DNA from: Colimorpha sp964483145
GTDB taxonomy: Bacteria > Bacteroidota > Bacteroidia > Bacteroidales > P3
Direction of reading: 5' to 3'
NCBI GenBank assembly: GCA_964483145.1
Contig: CAZAAK010000015.1
Coordinates: 1 to 34,683 of the forward strand
Length of the DNA: 34,683 nt
This document shows, piece by piece, positions 31,534-34,683 of this stretch (within the stretch, counting starts at the first letter, position 1; each line of letters starts with the position of its first letter). The notes beneath the pieces were generated by a model that was not told where the DNA came from, did not search any database, and saw nothing but the letters and a program-made list of their open reading frames with translations. The translations under genes were made by a program, and so were the position numbers.

Positions 31534-31569
31534 AGCCCCACACAAAATTGGTGCACGTTGTGTGGGGCT
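31534..31569 (+). promoter_or_regulatory. Conserved leader-RNA hairpin, copy 1
   Basis: AGCCCCACACAA (31534-31545) and TTGTGTGGGGCT (31558-31569) are a perfect 12-bp stem with a 12-nt loop. No T-run follows. In copy 2 two bases of the left arm differ, but both positions still pair as G-U. A second hairpin specific to this cassette, ATACCCTTAT/ATAAGGGTAT (31691-31700 and 31714-31723), ends 24 bp before the ATG. Confidence 0.65.
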
Positions 31570-31747
31570 AAGGACAACATTTAGTCAGTCTGTAAAACAA
31601 TAGGACTACAAGTTGTGTTATGTGCGACGTATTGGATTTGCAAAGAAAAAAATTCATTGAAGCAATATCAAATTGTCATATTACTTATCAATACCCTTAT
31701 TCTAGCGTTATCGATAAGGGTATGTGTGTAAAATAAATACAAACAAA

Positions 31748-31859
31748 ATGAAAAAGATAGGAATAATTAGGAATAATTTTAACTATTGTAGCATCAGCTA
31801 TAATATGCATATGCACCTTTAGTAACTGCTCTAAAGAGCGAAACTCAAATGATACAACT
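31748..31859 (+). other. Out-of-frame lipoprotein signal peptide (10-bp tandem duplication)
   Basis: ATG 31748 begins MKKIGII but is out of frame with the protein body. Bases 31760-31779 are a tandem pair, GGAATAATTA then GGAATAATTT. Removing one 10-bp unit restores a continuous frame that reads MKKIGIILTIVASAIICIC, then TFSNC, a textbook lipoprotein signal with lipobox FSNC, running straight into the downstream frame. In the present form that frame meets TAA at 31764 and has no ATG until 31860. Confidence 0.85.
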
Positions 31860-32663
31860 ATGCCGAATGTTACATCCACCAACGTATTAGGAATTGCTAA
31901 TCAGAACAATTCTTATGATTACTGTGGGCGAATGCACAATGAGATTTTGGACTACATCATTGACAACAATCCTAACCCGACAGACACCGACATATATAAT
32001 CTCTCGAGAAAATACCTACAAGAGCAGTACGACCTACCTTGCGATATTACCTTTGCGGAAACCTTCAGCCATTACGAAACAACAACTAGCTTTATTACCG
32101 ATGCTATTTTGAGTGCGGCATCATTCGATACAATCTTCAGTGGAGAAATCATCGCAGGAGTACTAGATTCATTGACTGCTTATTCAAATTCAATTTTAGA
32201 ATCAAACACATTACCAACCCCCCAAGAATATGCAGAACATTTGATTGGACAAGAGAATCGAATTATTACTGTACGCGAGACTGTAGAAACGTCGCAAAAC
32301 GATGTTTCGGAATATAACATTGCTCTTGGTACATTGGCAATAGCCCGCTACAGCTATTATTACTGGTATACAGTAGTAAATGACACCAATAGTGCTTGGT
32401 ATTTCATTACAAACACCTCAAAACAGCGAAAGGACAACAACCCAGATACAGGTTTTTGGGGAAAACTGTGGGATGGCATATGTAATGTGGTGGAAAATAC
32501 AGTAAAAGTAGTTGTTACACCTGTTGTTGATGCCACAGGTTTTGCTTGGGGAGCCATATCTACAGCGACTATCCAATCTTCACCTGAGGGAAATCCAAGA
32601 CTTGATCTTTCTCTTGGGGAAGCTATAAAAACCGCAAGCGACTGGTCAGGCAAAGTTTGGTAA
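31860..32663 (+). CDS. Surface lipoprotein body (signal peptide frameshifted; probably silent or phase-OFF)
   Basis: A 267-aa open frame from the first in-frame ATG. The gene proper should start at 31748, whose signal peptide is out of frame. Used alone, the 31860 start would give a cytoplasmic, unlipidated protein. The sequence contains YCGRMHNEILDYIIDNNP, a '(G)xxHNxxLDYI' opening I associate with Bacteroidota lineage-specific lipoproteins. A helical middle (about 80-190) and a short Gly/Val-rich segment (VKVVVTPVVDATGFAWGAIS) follow. No enzymatic motif is seen. The stop is 17 bp before the next gene, so the two form an operon behind the repeat-borne promoter. Confidence 0.75.
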   Translation: MPNVTSTNVLGIANQNNSYDYCGRMHNEILDYIIDNNPNPTDTDIYNLSRKYLQEQYDLPCDITFAETFSHYETTTSFITDAILSAASFDTIFSGEIIAGVLDSLTAYSNSILESNTLPTPQEYAEHLIGQENRIITVRETVETSQNDVSEYNIALGTLAIARYSYYYWYTVVNDTNSAWYFITNTSKQRKDNNPDTGFWGKLWDGICNVVENTVKVVVTPVVDATGFAWGAISTATIQSSPEGNPRLDLSLGEAIKTASDWSGKVW

Positions 32664-32680
32664 TAATATCCTGTGAAGCA

Positions 32681-33973
32681 ATGAATTATAGACATATTGT
32701 GGCCATTTTGGTGGCAATATTGGCGTTGTCTGCACACTGCCAGAATACTATTTATGGCAGTGTGTGTGACAGCGACACGGAACAAGAAGTCCCCTACGCA
32801 GCCATCCACATAGAGAATACAACCAAGGGAACATACTGCAATGAAGCGGGGCAGTTCGTACTACACACACCGAAAGGGATGGAGAATGCCCAGGTAATTA
32901 TCTCTTCCTTGGGATATTGTTCAGACACTGTCAAAGTTAAAACACTGATTCGACATAAAGGGAAAGTATATCTAAAACCAACAGCAAACCTGCTAAAAAC
33001 TGTTGAAATAACTGAGTACGCAACTGCACGAGATCTAATGAAAGCCGTCATAGAACGCATTCCTAAGAATTACCGCATTGAACCAGCAATAGGGATATGG
33101 TACTGCAAAAACCATCAAATGGTGAATAATCGTGATTTTGTTAAAAGTGAAGGAATGATAAGAAGCTACTTGTTGCCCTATAACGATAATAGCATGTACT
33201 ACTTGCATGGATCACCCGGAACAGATCGATGGGAAGAAGATGTATACCGCTATTGCCAATCACTGGATACAATTATTGTCTATGACAGTACTTATTGGCG
33301 AAACCTTTTAGGAGTAAAGAAATTAGATACAGTGTTTGACCTAGAAGGATACAGCAAGCCTTCCAATCATTTTGAAACCATCGCGCTTGACTTTGTCAAA
33401 ACTGCGGTTTGGAGAAGTACACAAAACTTTCTATTCTCCAAGAAATCTTCTTTCAGTATGGAAACCCTAGACCAAGACGGCAAACGCTACTACAGAGTTA
33501 ACGTAACTTCAACTTTCAAACACCTTGGAAAAGATGGTACAATAACCAGAAGATTTTTAATCAACAAGGACGACTTGGCTATCGTAGAAATGGAACATAT
33601 TTTTCCGAAGCAAGAATATTTCGCCTTGGAAGACAAACTTTTTCGCAAATACAAAAAATATTATAAGTCCAAGATGCTCTATAGGAAAATTCATTTTCGA
33701 TACTTCAGATATGACGGAGAGTATCAACTCGGTCACATCCATTACGAATATGAATACCGCATTGATTTTGGGGAGGAGACCAAGAAGATTGGCTGTAAGA
33801 CACCTCGCATTACTCTACGCAATGTAGAAGATTGTATACTCACCGAGTATTCCCGTGAAGGCGTGGAAGAGTATAGACGGCGCTATGTTGATAACGATCA
33901 CCCTTTAACCGAAGAAAACATTAAAGAGACCGAGCGCATCCTTCGTCAACCGCGTAGCATGATGCCATGGTAA
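32681..33973 (+). CDS. Secreted protein with an N-terminal carboxypeptidase-regulatory-like (CarboxypepD_reg) domain
   Basis: A 430-aa protein. ATG 32681 (MNYRHIVAILVAILALSAHC) supplies a signal peptide; the frame opens 24 bp earlier without an ATG. Residues about 22-110 form a CarboxypepD_reg-like beta-sandwich (IYGSVCDSDTEQEVPYAAIHIENT, GTYCNEAGQFVL, VIISSLGYCSDTVKV), as in TonB-receptor N-termini and surface proteins. The remaining ~310 residues are charged, aromatic and beta-rich, ending in a basic LRQPRSMMPW tail. There is no TonB-receptor barrel, so it is not a SusC protein. It resembles proteins annotated 'carboxypeptidase-like regulatory domain-containing'. Its last 11 codons lie inside repeat copy 2. 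Confidence 0.8.
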   Translation: MNYRHIVAILVAILALSAHCQNTIYGSVCDSDTEQEVPYAAIHIENTTKGTYCNEAGQFVLHTPKGMENAQVIISSLGYCSDTVKVKTLIRHKGKVYLKPTANLLKTVEITEYATARDLMKAVIERIPKNYRIEPAIGIWYCKNHQMVNNRDFVKSEGMIRSYLLPYNDNSMYYLHGSPGTDRWEEDVYRYCQSLDTIIVYDSTYWRNLLGVKKLDTVFDLEGYSKPSNHFETIALDFVKTAVWRSTQNFLFSKKSSFSMETLDQDGKRYYRVNVTSTFKHLGKDGTITRRFLINKDDLAIVEMEHIFPKQEYFALEDKLFRKYKKYYKSKMLYRKIHFRYFRYDGEYQLGHIHYEYEYRIDFGEETKKIGCKTPRITLRNVEDCILTEYSREGVEEYRRRYVDNDHPLTEENIKETERILRQPRSMMPW

Positions 33974-34116
33974 CTTATTAGTAAGCAGATTTGTAGTATT
34001 GCCTACTCCACCCGTTGGGATAGAAAAATAATATACCTGAGTCTTGCACGGGGGGGGGCACATACTAGCTTGTGTGGTGTGCGTGTATTTGTATTTGTGT
34101 GGAGGGGGGATCCGAC

Positions 34117-34165
34117 AAGGGGCAACAATCCTTGAAAGGGTGGTGTTGCCCCTTTGTTTTCTTGC
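34117..34165 (+). terminator. Terminator after the CarboxypepD_reg gene (repeat copy 2)
   Basis: AAGGGGCAACA (34117-34127) pairs with TGTTGCCCCTT (34144-34154), followed by TTGTTTTCTT, as in copy 1. Confidence 0.75.
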
Positions 34166-34300
34166 ATTCTGCAGTTTATTTGCATCACCGATAAGGGTTG
34201 ACTTACGCACAAAACTTGGTGCCATAGAAAATCAGCCTTTGCATAACAAACGCTTAACCAATAATTTACTAATAAATGTGATAAAAATTATACCAAAAAC

Positions 34301-34330
34301 TTGTTATACTTAAAATAATACGTATCTTTG
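34301..34330 (+). promoter_or_regulatory. Promoter (-33 TTG, -7 TATCTTTG) in repeat copy 2
   Basis: TTG at 34301-34303 and TATCTTTG at 34323-34330 have the same 19-bp spacing as copy 1. The two box sequences differ only at a tolerated n position. Confidence 0.72.
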
Positions 34331-34449
34331 CAACGTCAAAGGCGTTAAAAGCATACTCATAGTTTTGTAAATTCAACCCGTGGCAAGCAATGAAGATTAA
34401 CACTACTGAGTCAAGGACCAAAAAACGCGAATTATGAAGCTAATTTTAA

Positions 34450-34486
34450 AGCCCTGCACAAAACTTGGTGCTCGTTGTGTGGGGCT
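34450..34486 (+). promoter_or_regulatory. Conserved leader-RNA hairpin, copy 2
   Basis: AGCCCTGCACAA (34450-34461) pairs with TTGTGTGGGGCT (34475-34486), using two G-U pairs where copy 1 has C-G and A-U. A second, cassette-specific hairpin follows: 34564-34579 with 34596-34609, 14 bp with a 2-nt bulge. It ends about 40 bp before the ATG. Confidence 0.62.
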
Positions 34487-34648
34487 AAAAAGAAGCACTA
34501 GCGCAAACAAGTAGCAGATTACTTGTCTTAAAATTATTCATGCAACTCTGCAAAAGAAGATAGAACATCTCTCTTGACGATCAGTATAGGCTCACCGTCA
34601 AGAGATGTTGGGTAATAAAATTCAAGCCTACATAAACAGTTAAACAAA

Positions 34649-34683
34649 ATGAAATACAAACTATTATTACTATCCATAGCGTC
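34649..34683 (+). CDS. Start of a further lipoprotein or secreted-protein gene (cut by the window end)
   Basis: Only 11 codons are present, reading MKYKLLLLSIA, a typical basic-then-hydrophobic signal-peptide start. It stands after repeat copy 2 exactly where the lipoprotein start stands after copy 1, with the same ACAAAATG context. The rest is outside the window, so the lipobox and family cannot be seen. Confidence 0.6.
   Translation, partial: MKYKLLLLSIA

Larger units (their letters stand above)
31014..31570 (+). repeat. Cassette-boundary repeat, copy 1 (copy 2 at 33940-34487)
   Basis: About 557 bp closely matching 33940-34487. Identity is high over the first ~430 bp and lower towards the end. 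Ordered contents are the last codons of a cassette gene (LRQPRSMMSW then stop, 31014-31046), a variable G-tract (31124-31134), a terminator (31194-31242), a promoter (31379-31408) and a leader hairpin (31534-31569). In copy 2 the same gene tail belongs to the intact gene 32681-33973. Copy 1 therefore keeps the end of a paralogue whose body is missing. Confidence 0.92.
33940..34487 (+). repeat. Cassette-boundary repeat, copy 2 (copy 1 at 31014-31570)
   Basis: About 548 bp. It begins within the 3' end of the gene 32681-33973 and runs to just past the leader hairpin. The gene tail, G-tract (G9 at 34050-34058), terminator, promoter and hairpin occur in the same order as in copy 1. The main indels lie in the G-tract and after the promoter. 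It leads into a different lipoprotein start at 34649. Confidence 0.92.

Noticed and set aside
34003..34313. Open frames inside the duplicated boundary module (both copies, both strands)
   Set aside because: They cross the terminator and promoter, differ between copies by frameshifts in the G-tract, and have no family resemblance.

Overview
The window comes from the chromosome of a Bacteroidota member, most likely order Bacteroidales. Promoters carry the TAnnTTTG(CA) -7 box of this phylum, Shine-Dalgarno motifs are scarce, and lipoproteins are abundant. The gene families also fit: GldH, a Rho with a long N-terminal insertion, a fused CcsBA, a DUF4491 protein and MeaB. I cannot name a genus. 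A complete capnine-type sulfonolipid gene set points to a sulfonolipid-producing lineage.

Layout. (1) 360-3718, + strand: a three-gene operon encoding an AOS-family fatty-acyl transferase, an archaeal-type cysteate synthase and an SDR reductase, read here as a dedicated route to capnine/sulfonolipid. (2) 3935-5005, - strand: a double VOC-domain protein. (3) 5103-8610, + strand: an MBOAT acyltransferase, its SGNH-like partner, and anmK. (4) 8616-10844, - strand: meaB-hemW. (5) 10988-16974, + strand: a CAT-anticodon tRNA, a 167-bp tandem duplication carrying a promoter, ccsBA, a DUF4491 gene and parC. (6) 17115-20657, + strand: a GT4 glycosyltransferase, a CMD-cupin fusion and hflX. (7) 20814-25325, - strand: rho-gldH-uvrC, divergent from gcvH (25551-25928, +). 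(8) 25929-27817: about 1.9 kb without a convincing gene, holding short repeats and one large inverted repeat. (9) 27818-34683: an AT-richer accessory region of lineage-specific secreted proteins and lipoproteins, with a roughly 550-bp intergenic module present twice.

Regions 1-7 are mostly household genes with compact, GC-richer coding and ordinary operons. Region 9 differs in composition and looks like a recombining array of surface-lipoprotein cassettes. Each copy of the duplicated module holds the 3' end of one cassette gene, a terminator, a promoter with good -33 and -7 boxes, a long leader with a conserved hairpin, and then the start of a different lipoprotein gene. The first lipoprotein after a module copy has its signal peptide knocked out of frame by a 10-bp tandem duplication. 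That could be a reversible OFF state or a recent inactivation.

The observations most worth following are the sulfonolipid operon, the repeated cassette boundary with its leader RNA, the slippage-type frameshift, and the duplicated promoter in front of ccsBA.
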